The notes beneath the pieces were generated by a model that saw nothing but the letters and a program-made list of their open reading frames with translations, did no database searches and was not told where the DNA came from. Both the position numbers and the translations under genes were made by a program. This document shows positions 43,159-51,565 of a stretch of 64,000 nt of DNA, piece after piece. Origin of the DNA: CALINF01 sp039980455. Its GTDB lineage: Bacteria; Pseudomonadota; Gammaproteobacteria; Pseudomonadales; Halieaceae. Location: contig JBDXCG010000003.1 in NCBI GenBank assembly GCA_039980455.1, forward strand, positions 1,984,001-2,048,000, given 5' to 3'. The first letter of the stretch is position 1. Each line of letters opens with the position of its first letter.

Positions 43159-45204
43159 TTATGGAGATGGCATAGGCACTAAATCGTAGTTTCGATTGTC
43201 TTTGTCAATAACGCTGAGGAATGAAGCGAGTGCGAGGGGCGAGCCCTGAAATGCACTGGTACCAAGAGAAAGCAGCTCAGTGGCCGACAACTGCCCACTA
43301 ATCAGCTCTAGTAACTTTTGCTGATCAATAGTTAGGGTGACATCTGCCTCCTGCAGCTGTTGCGCTGCGTAATAAGTCAGATTGCCGTTAGCCAACGTAA
43401 TAGCGTACTGCTCTTGGCTGTCCGGAAGAACGAGATTGATAAGAATGCTCTTTCCATCAGCATCTTGCGCATTGACCTTCACTGCTAATGAATCGAGGAC
43501 ATCAGGAACTGTTGCCGCAGCCAACAGATCTTTTTGATCTGACGCAAGACCCGGCTCAAGTACCTGGCCTATACGCATCTCCTTCGCGGCCGTTAAGTAG
43601 GCATTGCGCCATTGGGGGCCTTCTGACTGGTATCCGAGTTGTTCATATGCGTCCGCGAGCAAATGCCTGGCCGGCCAGTTATCAGGCTCTGCCGTCACCA
43701 GTTTATTCACCGCTGTGGTTACAAACTGATAGTTGCCTTGATCAAAATCACGCCGGGCATTGGCCATAATGTTGTCTGGACCACCCATGTATTCCACAAA
43801 TTTTTCCGCCTCGACCTTCAGTGGCAATGGATTCAGGTTTGCCGGATTACCGTCGTAGAAACCCAAGTATCTATTCACCACACCGCGTGCGTTGTGACTG
43901 TAGGTTCCGTGATATCCCCGTGTATGCCAAACGCTGGCTAGCGTGCTCGGGATCATAGACTCCACTGCCCGACCCACGTCCTGCAACTTCATACCACTGT
44001 TAATCAGGCGCAGGGCCTGATTGTGAATAAACCCATAGTTGTCTCGTTGCAGGGTCATGTACTCGACGATCTTCTCATTCCCCGAAAACGTGGGTCCGTG
44101 CGGACCGGTAATCATCTCAGCATCAGCGCCAAACTCTTGTATAACCTCGTTAATCAATTTGGACCAGCCCAAGGCATCGCGCACCAGAGCACCGCGCAAT
44201 GTATAGACATTATGTAAGCCTTTGAACATGAGTTCGGAATTGAACAGCAGCTTCTTCTGCGGAAGGTAAATCAACGTCGCAGAGGGTGCTTCAGCAGAAC
44301 TGATATCTTTGAAGAGAATGTCGACCCCATCTACGACTCGCTCGGTAATCACTCCGCGGCCCGCTGGCAACTCCACCGTAGGCGCTATCAGAGTAAAGTC
44401 TCCTCCTTGCAGGTTCATATAGAAGAGTTCTGTACCATCGGACTTCAACGACAGGTTGCTGCCAAAATGATAGTTAGCCCTGCGTAGCATCGCACTGCCT
44501 GCGATCACGTTCTCGGCAAGAGCCTCTCCCATAAAGGCATAAGGCGCTATTACCTCCACACGTCCCTCATCTACGTCTGCCTGAGTTATCAGCCCTTTCA
44601 CACCGCCAAAATGATCAACGTGGCTATGTGAATAGACGACGGCGGATATAGGTACGTCACGCCCTCCCGGGAGGAGTTCGCGGGCAAAAGACCACGAATC
44701 GCCTGCAAACTGCCGAGTTGTGCCAGCGTCTAACACGATCCAGCCACGGTCTCCCCTTACCAGTGTGATATGCGCCAAATCGCCACGAATCTGATAAACA
44801 CCTTCATCGAGTTTATAAAGACCAGAGTTCTTTGATCGCTCGCGCATATCAATAAAAACGCCCGGATGAATCTCATCGGGGCGTTCATCATCAACAAAGG
44901 AAAATTCGTTCACGTCCAGCGCTCCGACTCCAGCAGGTAAACGGGCTATCAATTCCTCCTTACTGTGCGCTTTCATCATGGAGCCATCGAGGAAATCACC
45001 CGCGGGTAGTAACCCTTCAGCCTTATCCTGCGAAGCCTTCGTTGCCGCGGTAGCTGGCTTGCCTTGATATTCGTCGAGTGACCATGCCGAGTCGCTCGGG
45101 AGCGATGCGCCATCTACCTGTATGGAGCTGTCTTTAGCAGACTCACCGCATGCAGTAAGTCCAAGCGTTGCCAATAGTAGAAGATAGCGAGCTGATATTT
45201 TCAT
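43159..45204 (-). CDS. Alkylsulfatase of the SdsA1/BDS1 type (MBL fold), lipoprotein
   Basis: A 681-residue protein. A lipoprotein signal LLLLATLGLTACG places it in the envelope. The zinc motif is VVYSHSHVDHFGGVKG (His193, His195, Asp197, His198), followed by TGPHGPTFSGNEKIVEYM, a typical active-site segment. A dimerisation region comes next, and the last 120 residues resemble an SCP2-like lipid-binding domain (LINLVLPDSQEQYAITLANG). The family cleaves primary alkyl sulfates such as dodecyl sulfate into alcohol and sulfate. It lies next to the DUF3604 genes and an MFS transporter. Together with the arylsulfatase at 10728 it indicates use of sulfate esters. Confidence 0.87.
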   Translation of the reverse strand: MKISARYLLLLATLGLTACGESAKDSSIQVDGASLPSDSAWSLDEYQGKPATAATKASQDKAEGLLPAGDFLDGSMMKAHSKEELIARLPAGVGALDVNEFSFVDDERPDEIHPGVFIDMRERSKNSGLYKLDEGVYQIRGDLAHITLVRGDRGWIVLDAGTTRQFAGDSWSFARELLPGGRDVPISAVVYSHSHVDHFGGVKGLITQADVDEGRVEVIAPYAFMGEALAENVIAGSAMLRRANYHFGSNLSLKSDGTELFYMNLQGGDFTLIAPTVELPAGRGVITERVVDGVDILFKDISSAEAPSATLIYLPQKKLLFNSELMFKGLHNVYTLRGALVRDALGWSKLINEVIQEFGADAEMITGPHGPTFSGNEKIVEYMTLQRDNYGFIHNQALRLINSGMKLQDVGRAVESMIPSTLASVWHTRGYHGTYSHNARGVVNRYLGFYDGNPANLNPLPLKVEAEKFVEYMGGPDNIMANARRDFDQGNYQFVTTAVNKLVTAEPDNWPARHLLADAYEQLGYQSEGPQWRNAYLTAAKEMRIGQVLEPGLASDQKDLLAAATVPDVLDSLAVKVNAQDADGKSILINLVLPDSQEQYAITLANGNLTYYAAQQLQEADVTLTIDQQKLLELISGQLSATELLSLGTSAFQGSPLALASFLSVIDKDNRNYDLVPMPSP

Positions 45205-45226
45205 GTTGAATTACTCTTACCCTAGT

Positions 45227-46672
45227 CTATGAACCCACAGTCGCTTTTTTGTCGACAGCCGTGCCCTGCTCTTCCTTCACCCGTGTCAAAAGTACACCGC
45301 CGATAATCAACAGAAGCGACAGCGACGCAAAGCCTAGCTGCTGAGATTCGAACCAGTCTGTAAACGTGGCCACCAGCAATGGGGCTAGAAAAGCGGTTAC
45401 TGTACCTGAGAGGGCATACAAACCAAAGAACTGAGCTGACATACTGGGCGGAGATATACGCGCCATCAGAGAGCGAGAGGACGACAGTCCGGTAACAAAA
45501 AACATGGCCGAAATTTGATTGGTAGCGAAAAATATTAGCTCAGCCGGGGTTTGGAAATACGGAAAATCCCACACCTTCGCCGTACTCAGGGGGACACCGT
45601 AAAGAATGCTGTCGGGTTGAATTGACGCCAGAAACAGGATAATGATAGTGACAAACGTAATCGCAACTTTCAGCGTACGCGCAGAGCCCAACCAGTCATC
45701 GATCCTGCCGCCAATGTATGCGCCAAACATCGCCGACCCGCTGCTGCACAATCCGAAGATCAGCAATGTGGAAGTGTCCCAGGAAAACGTTCCGGCTGCG
45801 TAGATACCCACGAACGTCATTACACCGACCATGCCATCGAAAAAAAACATTCTCGACAGCAAGAATAGCGCGATGTTGGAATAGTGCTTAAGCGATGTAA
45901 CCGTTGCTACTGCATCGGCAATACCCTGGCGAATAGCGTTCGGAATACTAATCCTGCTGGCTGTCACATCCGGGGTAAAAATCAGTACCGGCAAGGTAAA
46001 CACCAACATCCAAGCCGCAGCGATCGGCCCCACGATGCGGTTGTGTTCATGCAAAGATTGGTCGATTCCAAACAGCGTGTCTTGCGGAACAAATGACCAG
46101 ACATCAGTTCCTGGAAGTGAGAATGCAATAAGGATAAACAGCATCAGGAACAAACCCGCCCAATTTCCCAGAGCAAACGCAATCCCTGAAATTTCACCCA
46201 CACGCGCTGCCGGTGCAATGGCGGGCAACATCGCATTGTGAAATAGCTCAGAAATAGTAAACGCAACAATGATCACTAGTAGGAGCAACAACGTTTGATA
46301 GACACCCAACACCGGACTGCTTGGCTCTACAAACCAGAGACACGCGGATCCCACGGCCATGACACACGTTGCGGAAGCGATCCAGGGTTTACGCCGACCG
46401 TGCTTATCGGCAATAGCGCCGAGAATGGGTGCCATCAAAGCAAGTAGCACACCGCCTACCGCGCCAAGGTAACCAATCAGTGCCTGGCCGCGTACGGGAT
46501 CTCCCACCACAGTGCTACTAAAATACGGATAGAAAATGTAGATCACTACAATGATGTAATAGGGATCACGCGCTGCCTGCCCCAACGTCCAGCTGTAAAA
46601 TCCCAGCGGGCTGGCAGCTGCAGTGCCAGCCAAAGACAGTGGCTGCTCGCTCAAGAAGGGCTCACAGGGCAA
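45227..46672 (-). CDS. MFS transporter (UMF1-like)
   Basis: About 481 residues with 11-12 membrane helices. The loop after helix 2 is ADKHGRRKPW, a major-facilitator signature; the overall pattern (RDPYYIIVVIYIFYPYFSS, then GALIGYLGAVGG-type helices) resembles the UMF1/Atg22-like group. The substrate is unknown. The start is uncertain: the frame opens with TTG at 46672 and no ATG lies near the N-terminus; TTG 46651 is an alternative. Its start is 164 bases from the SDR stop and its stop 22 bases from the alkylsulfatase start, so co-transcription with the alkylsulfatase is likely. Confidence 0.78.
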   Translation of the reverse strand: MPCEPFLSEQPLSLAGTAAASPLGFYSWTLGQAARDPYYIIVVIYIFYPYFSSTVVGDPVRGQALIGYLGAVGGVLLALMAPILGAIADKHGRRKPWIASATCVMAVGSACLWFVEPSSPVLGVYQTLLLLLVIIVAFTISELFHNAMLPAIAPAARVGEISGIAFALGNWAGLFLMLFILIAFSLPGTDVWSFVPQDTLFGIDQSLHEHNRIVGPIAAAWMLVFTLPVLIFTPDVTASRISIPNAIRQGIADAVATVTSLKHYSNIALFLLSRMFFFDGMVGVMTFVGIYAAGTFSWDTSTLLIFGLCSSGSAMFGAYIGGRIDDWLGSARTLKVAITFVTIIILFLASIQPDSILYGVPLSTAKVWDFPYFQTPAELIFFATNQISAMFFVTGLSSSRSLMARISPPSMSAQFFGLYALSGTVTAFLAPLLVATFTDWFESQQLGFASLSLLLIIGGVLLTRVKEEQGTAVDKKATVGS

Positions 46673-46836
46673 GCAAAGCCGACCAATACTGGGAACGCCG
46701 GATAGCCTGGGCGCGCCCGATCACCTTGCTCCCTACACGCTGGAATAGCTCCTTCTACCACTCTTAACTCCACTGGTGTGAAAACCTGCTGACAGTACAT
46801 TGCAATCGAATGGCCGCTAACGCCGTCGGAAGAGTC

Positions 46837-47616
46837 TCAGCCAGGATCGTAAGCCATACCACCATCAACCTTAATGATCGCACCGTTGGTATAACTGGAC
46901 GCATCGCTGGCCAGATAGAGTGCGGTACCGATTATCTCCTCGGCTTCACCTGCCCGGCCCAATGGCACCACAGAGTTGATTGCAGTCTTCACCTCATCAC
47001 TCCAGGCATCGGAAATATCCGTTAAGAACGGACCGGGCATGATGCAGTTGGTGCGAACCTTAGGCGCAAAAACTCTCGCCAAGGAGCGCGTTAAGTTATG
47101 CACACCCGCTTTGGCTGCACCGTAGGGAACTTCTGCAGCACCCGGGGCCACCGCTGCAGTGCTACTTACATTGATAATCGAGCCGCCCTCTCCCTCTACC
47201 ATGCGCTCACCCACGACGGCAGAGAGGCGGAAAGGCCCGGCGAGATTCACACCAATTACCTTATCCCAGAGCTCCCGACTCACGGCGGTCAGTGACTTGT
47301 AGAGCGGCGACATACCCGCGTTATTCACCAACACGTCAATACGACCAAACCTTGCGTATACGGCTTCTGCCAGCGCATCGCAGGCATCCCAATCCGCCAC
47401 ATGGCAGGCAATACCCACACACTCTTGCCCCGATCGGGCCGAAATTTCAGCAGCCGCAGTGTCACAGCCCTCTTGCTTGCGCGAACTGACCACCACCGTT
47501 GCACCTGCATGAGCAAAAGCGAGGCTCATATTAAAACCTAATCCACGACTGCCGCCGGTTACCACGATCACTTTTCCGTCGAGATTAAAATGCGAGGCTG
47601 TCTTAATTGGGTCCAT
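46837..47616 (-). CDS. SDR family oxidoreductase
   Basis: A 259-residue short-chain dehydrogenase. The cofactor motif is VTGGSRGLGFNMS, NNAG appears in VLVNNAGMSP, the catalytic Ser is in IINVSSTAAV and the YxxxK pair is in VPYGAAKAGVHN. The C-terminus GGMAYDPG is usual. It is last in a minus-strand run beginning with the acyl-CoA dehydrogenase at 51340. A role in oxidising a hydroxyacyl or steroid-like intermediate is possible, but substrate and NAD/NADP preference are not readable. Confidence 0.87.
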   Translation of the reverse strand: MDPIKTASHFNLDGKVIVVTGGSRGLGFNMSLAFAHAGATVVVSSRKQEGCDTAAAEISARSGQECVGIACHVADWDACDALAEAVYARFGRIDVLVNNAGMSPLYKSLTAVSRELWDKVIGVNLAGPFRLSAVVGERMVEGEGGSIINVSSTAAVAPGAAEVPYGAAKAGVHNLTRSLARVFAPKVRTNCIMPGPFLTDISDAWSDEVKTAINSVVPLGRAGEAEEIIGTALYLASDASSYTNGAIIKVDGGMAYDPG

Positions 47617-47679
47617 AACTAAAGCGTTCCATTTTTGTCGGGCATTGTCGGGGAGCCTATACTCGCCACGATGGCCTTA

Positions 47680-48582
47680 TCAATCGGCAGGCGTCATGAC
47701 CTGACCAATGCGCGGAAAGTGAACATGTACGTCACCGGCGCGCTCATCGACACGCGATAGCGATATCCGTTGATCAGACAAACCCACCAAAGTCCCTTCA
47801 ATGGCGGCAGGATCGGGAGAATCCGTCGTCACTGATACTCGCTGTCCCGCGCTAAACGCCTCGTTTTCAGCAACGCTGCAGCCACCCACGGGTACTGAAT
47901 GCAGCGCATGCTCTACCGCCTGCTCGCCGGTCCATTCTTCAAAGTCGCCATAACCCACGGCTTCTACCCGTTCGTACCAGGCTGCTACCTGCGGGCTGAA
48001 GTCTGCGGGGGTGACACCGGCAAATGACACGAAACGAATGTTCACGTACAAGGCAAAGTCAGCATGCCCTGGGGCATCGCCTGCAATAAACGCGCGACCA
48101 TCGTCCAGGGCCGACGTTACCACGCGCGCTCCGCCCGCGAACTGTGACTGAAGATAGGGCACGGCGGGAAGAAATGTCTCGCGGCGCATACCAAAGCGTT
48201 TCCCGCGATCTTCCCAAAACTCGTCTGGCAACATATCGGGATTCACACCTAGCGAAGCACCCACCGTTGGCATAAACCAGGCATTAGCCGCCCACAGCGC
48301 GATAATCTTACCGGCGGGCCCCATTGGGTCGGGATAAAGGCTGGGCGCAGGAGACCGAGCTTCTAGCTCTTGTGTAATACAGTCGGTATCGCAATAGATA
48401 TCGGCCCCAATCTGTAGCACGGGAATTCGTTCATACCCTCCCGTTAGTGCGCTTAGATCGGGCTTGGGAGATATCACAGGGGCGTCCACAGATTTCCAGT
48501 GCAGACCCTTCAAACCCAATGCCAATCGAATGATGGTGCCAAAAGGCGACATCTCATAGTGGTGTAAAACAATCTCGCTCAT
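47680..48582 (-). CDS. Glutathione S-transferase family protein with C-terminal extension
   Basis: A 300-residue protein. The N-terminal thioredoxin-like domain begins VLHHYEMSPFGTIIRLALG and has RIPVLQIGADIYCDTDCI; the helical C-terminal domain contains FIAGDAPGHADFALYVNI. From about residue 240 comes an extra 60-residue segment (RVSVTTDSPDPAAIEG, then ISLSRVDERAGDVHVHFPRI) that looks like a small beta-rich domain and is not part of a normal GST. GAGGAAG precedes the ATG. It lies between the APH kinase and SDR genes in the same operon. Conjugation or isomerisation of a hydrophobic intermediate is plausible. Confidence 0.8.
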   Translation of the reverse strand: MSEIVLHHYEMSPFGTIIRLALGLKGLHWKSVDAPVISPKPDLSALTGGYERIPVLQIGADIYCDTDCITQELEARSPAPSLYPDPMGPAGKIIALWAANAWFMPTVGASLGVNPDMLPDEFWEDRGKRFGMRRETFLPAVPYLQSQFAGGARVVTSALDDGRAFIAGDAPGHADFALYVNIRFVSFAGVTPADFSPQVAAWYERVEAVGYGDFEEWTGEQAVEHALHSVPVGGCSVAENEAFSAGQRVSVTTDSPDPAAIEGTLVGLSDQRISLSRVDERAGDVHVHFPRIGQVMTPAD

Positions 48583-48628
48583 GCAAACTTCCTCATTTTT
48601 GGCAATTACTCATTAATGTTTAATAGAT

Positions 48629-50026
48629 TCAGGCCTGAAACTTAAGCGCGGAATATCTTGGCTGATCGATCGCCAGCTGCGCTGCAACTGTTTGGCGCAA
48701 ATGCTCAGCCAGTCCCGGCGTATCCAGTGGCATGTTGTCGCGCAGCTGATGAACAAGAGACCATCGCAATGCATCGAGGCTCTCATCGGTTTTAAGCAAT
48801 GCCTGCAGACGCTGCTCTTCACTGTTTGCCAGCTGCGGCCCACAGAGCAATTCGCGCTGTGCTATACCCAGAGAATTGGCCGCCACCCGGGCCAGAAAAC
48901 CTTTGTGGGGGTCGTCAGTTACGGCAACGTCCTCTTTCAGAAACTTGGCCACTCCCTCTAATAATTCTGCCGGCATGGGTAACTGGGTACCCTCGTGCAC
49001 AGAGCGGCCAGTATCTGGTAATTCAAAGGCTCCGGGGATTAGTAGATTGACACAATCCATCTGCGCTTCGGATGAGCGACGGCCGATGACCGGGCGCTCT
49101 AGGCTCGGTGTATCACCTCTGCGCCATGCGTTGGCCATGAGTAGAGTGGCCATCGCCCACCAGAACGAGCCAAACACCTCCCAGAAATGGACTTCTTCGC
49201 GCGGCACCGCGATTCCAGATACAGACTCGTAGCCAGCAAGAAGGTCTTCGAGATGACCAAAACCACCTACTGCCAATTCGCTGCGACCAAACCGCCACGA
49301 GTTAACACACAGCCAACCCAGGTCACGCACGGGATCGCCAATGTGCGCAAGCTCCCAATCCAGCACCGCCTCAATACCCGAGGGCGACACCATCAAATTG
49401 CCGTTGCGAAAATCTCCGTGTACCAATGTCGTACGCGATTGCGTGGGCAAGTTCGACTTTAACCAACGCCACGTGTAGTCGATCATAGGCACGGGTACAT
49501 CCAGCGCATGATACTGCGCCCAGGTTTCATCAATCAGTTTTTCAGGGGACACAGTCGGTAGTGCACCGCGAATTGATTCCGCGTGAAAGTCCAAGGCGTG
49601 CACACGAGCCAATGCGTCACCACAAAGAAAGGCCAGCCGCGGCCGCAGCTCCGCGAGTTCATCCACTTTCACTATGCGCTGCCCCAGAGTCTCGCCCTGT
49701 AGCCATTCCATGAGGAAGCCAGACCCCAGCTGATCTCCGTCTTCCAGAATATGCACCACAGCTGGCTCGGGAATGCCTGCTTGATGTGCGAGCTGCAACA
49801 ATGCTGCTTCTGTATCCAACCCTATAGACCCTACACTCGAATCAGACTCAGCCGTTGGTTGCGCCCTGCGCAGAGCCAGCGTCACCTCTTCTGCGTTAGT
49901 TGTGCAAACCACTCTGTAAGTTTCCTGACTTGCACCCGCTGTGAGTTGAGTAACACTACTCAGGCTATCAAAGCCATCTACTACTTTCGACAACAATGCC
50001 GTCAGCGCCCTTTCAAACTCTGTCAC
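48629..50026 (-). CDS. APH-fold phosphotransferase family protein (ACAD10/11 kinase-domain-like)
   Basis: A 465-residue protein. Residues 15-330 are an aminoglycoside-phosphotransferase-like kinase: TAGASQETYRV (nucleotide loop), FLMEWLQGETLG, and the catalytic loop LVHGDFRNGNLMVS followed by AVLDWELAHIGDPVRDLGWL. The last 120 residues are a helical extension seen in related acyl-CoA catabolism kinases. GTG 50026 has GGGAG upstream. In animals this domain is fused to acyl-CoA dehydrogenase in ACAD10 and ACAD11, and here the dehydrogenase is the adjacent upstream gene. A role in phosphorylating hydroxyacyl-CoA is inferred; antibiotic resistance is unlikely. Confidence 0.83.
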   Translation of the reverse strand: MTEFERALTALLSKVVDGFDSLSSVTQLTAGASQETYRVVCTTNAEEVTLALRRAQPTAESDSSVGSIGLDTEAALLQLAHQAGIPEPAVVHILEDGDQLGSGFLMEWLQGETLGQRIVKVDELAELRPRLAFLCGDALARVHALDFHAESIRGALPTVSPEKLIDETWAQYHALDVPVPMIDYTWRWLKSNLPTQSRTTLVHGDFRNGNLMVSPSGIEAVLDWELAHIGDPVRDLGWLCVNSWRFGRSELAVGGFGHLEDLLAGYESVSGIAVPREEVHFWEVFGSFWWAMATLLMANAWRRGDTPSLERPVIGRRSSEAQMDCVNLLIPGAFELPDTGRSVHEGTQLPMPAELLEGVAKFLKEDVAVTDDPHKGFLARVAANSLGIAQRELLCGPQLANSEEQRLQALLKTDESLDALRWSLVHQLRDNMPLDTPGLAEHLRQTVAAQLAIDQPRYSALKFQA

Positions 50027-50074
50027 CTGTTACTCCCTCAATTACGGACGGCTTCTATCTCTGGCATCCATGTA

Positions 50075-51340
50075 TCAGCCAACGCCTTTCGGCTTTTGTT
50101 GATTCATATAGCCAAACATGTAGCCCGCCACACGGCGCATTTGTATTTCATCTGCGCCCTCGGTGATGCGGTAGCGCCGGTGATGGCGATAGATATGTTC
50201 AAACGGCTTGTAGCGTGAATAGCCCACTCCACCGTGCACCTGCATCGCTGTGTCAGCCGCTTCACAACATAATCTATTAGCCTGATAGTTACAGATTGAT
50301 ACTTTATCCGACACCGAGAACGCGCCGTCCTTGTCCATCAGCCACGCCGTTTTATGAATGAGCGCGCGCAGCATCTCGCAGCGGGCTTGCAGGTCTACCA
50401 GCGGGAACTGGATAGCCTGGTTGGCCGAGAGTGGTTTGCCGAACGGCTTGCGCTCTGTTGCATACTTAACCGACTCATTCACGCAATACTGCGCGGCACC
50501 AAGGCTGGATGCTGCCTGTCGAATTCGGTTCTCATTAAAGAAGTGCTGCACAACTTGCAGCCCCCGTCCCTCACCGCCAAAAATACTGCTATCGGGTACG
50601 CGTACGTCCTTGAACGTAACATGCGCGTGGTCAGTCGGCATATTGAACGTCCACAGATACTCTTCCACGTTAACACCCGGTGCATCCATGGGCACCATGA
50701 AGGCTGTAATACCCCTACCATCACCAGCCTCGCCCGAGGTACGCGCCATCACCATGTCGTCACTGGCTTTGTGCACACCAGTATTCCAGGTCTTCTCACC
50801 ATTGATAATCCAGTGATCACCGTCTCGTACAGCAGATGTTTCCATGTGGGTAGCATCGGAGCCATGAGCGGGTTCGGTAATGCCAAACGCAAAACCCCGG
50901 GTGGCGTTCTTCAAATGTTCAAGCCACTCATCCTGCTGCTCGGGCGTTCCGTACTCAAGCATCAGTAGCAGACCAATGTTATTACCCACCACCGAGTGTT
51001 CGTTCTGCAGGTCGTTGTGCAGTCCCAAACCTTGCACAGCAAGGTGCTCACGAATGATGGCCATACCAAGGTTGGAACCACCCCGCCCGCCATGCTCCGG
51101 CGGGAATGGGTAGCTGAAAATCCCCGCTTTGATTGCCAGCTGTTTGGCTTTGTGCAACAACTGCTCCCACTCTTCATTCGGCAAGCCGTCGCGCTCCCAG
51201 TCTGTGCGGGCATCTTCACGGCGATGATCAAAGAAGCGAATGTTATCGTCCTGCTGCTCCAGAGGTTTAATCTCATCTTTTACAAACTGATCCACTTCCT
51301 CAAGAAAGGCAGCAATATCTGCGGGCACATCAAAATTCAT
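50075..51340 (-). CDS. Acyl-CoA dehydrogenase, ACAD10/11-like
   Basis: A 421-residue flavoprotein. Motifs are GFAFGITEPAHGSDATHMET (FAD and substrate region), HWIINGEKTWNTG, AMQVHGGVGYSRY and the C-terminal YRITEGADEIQMRRVAGY. These resemble the dehydrogenase part of ACAD10/11. It should oxidise an acyl-CoA to the 2-enoyl-CoA and pass electrons to ETF. GAAGAGAG precedes the ATG. The APH-like kinase gene begins 48 bases downstream, reproducing as two genes what is one polypeptide in eukaryotes. A possible 39-codon ORF ends 20 bases upstream. Confidence 0.88.
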   Translation of the reverse strand: MNFDVPADIAAFLEEVDQFVKDEIKPLEQQDDNIRFFDHRREDARTDWERDGLPNEEWEQLLHKAKQLAIKAGIFSYPFPPEHGGRGGSNLGMAIIREHLAVQGLGLHNDLQNEHSVVGNNIGLLLMLEYGTPEQQDEWLEHLKNATRGFAFGITEPAHGSDATHMETSAVRDGDHWIINGEKTWNTGVHKASDDMVMARTSGEAGDGRGITAFMVPMDAPGVNVEEYLWTFNMPTDHAHVTFKDVRVPDSSIFGGEGRGLQVVQHFFNENRIRQAASSLGAAQYCVNESVKYATERKPFGKPLSANQAIQFPLVDLQARCEMLRALIHKTAWLMDKDGAFSVSDKVSICNYQANRLCCEAADTAMQVHGGVGYSRYKPFEHIYRHHRRYRITEGADEIQMRRVAGYMFGYMNQQKPKGVG

Positions 51341-51360
51341 AGTTTTCTCTCTTCGGGTTC

Positions 51361-51480
51361 TTATGCAATAGGTTCAAAATTTAACTGATCATGCAGGTAC
51401 TGATAATAGACCATGCCAACGAGCATTGGCGACGCATTCCAGACAGCACTAGCCGCCGTGATGCACACGCTACTTTCCAT
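51361..51480 (-). CDS. Possible small membrane protein (39 aa) upstream of the acyl-CoA dehydrogenase
   Basis: ATG 51480 opens 39 codons to TAA at 51361, 20 bases before the dehydrogenase start. The product has a hydrophobic middle (ASAVWNASPMLVGMVYYQYL) and ends DQLNFEPIA, with residue use that looks coding. There is no strong ribosome site, and the frame stays open upstream for another 20 or so codons rich in Cys (PCECHNEEGCYNS) without a start codon. It could be a small membrane protein, a leader peptide, or chance. The region also serves as the divergent promoter with the flavin oxidoreductase gene. Confidence 0.3.
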   Translation of the reverse strand: MESSVCITAASAVWNASPMLVGMVYYQYLHDQLNFEPIA

Positions 51481-51565
51481 TCGCTCGCGTGAGTTGTAGC
51501 ATCCCTCTTCATTGTGGCACTCACAAGGCAGTGCCGCGCTTTCTCATCACACAAAGGAAACCCTT

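Noticed and set aside
48629..50026. APH-family gene as an aminoglycoside kinase
   Set aside because: Gene context (acyl-CoA dehydrogenase, SDR, GST) and the C-terminal extension fit acyl-CoA catabolism kinases instead.
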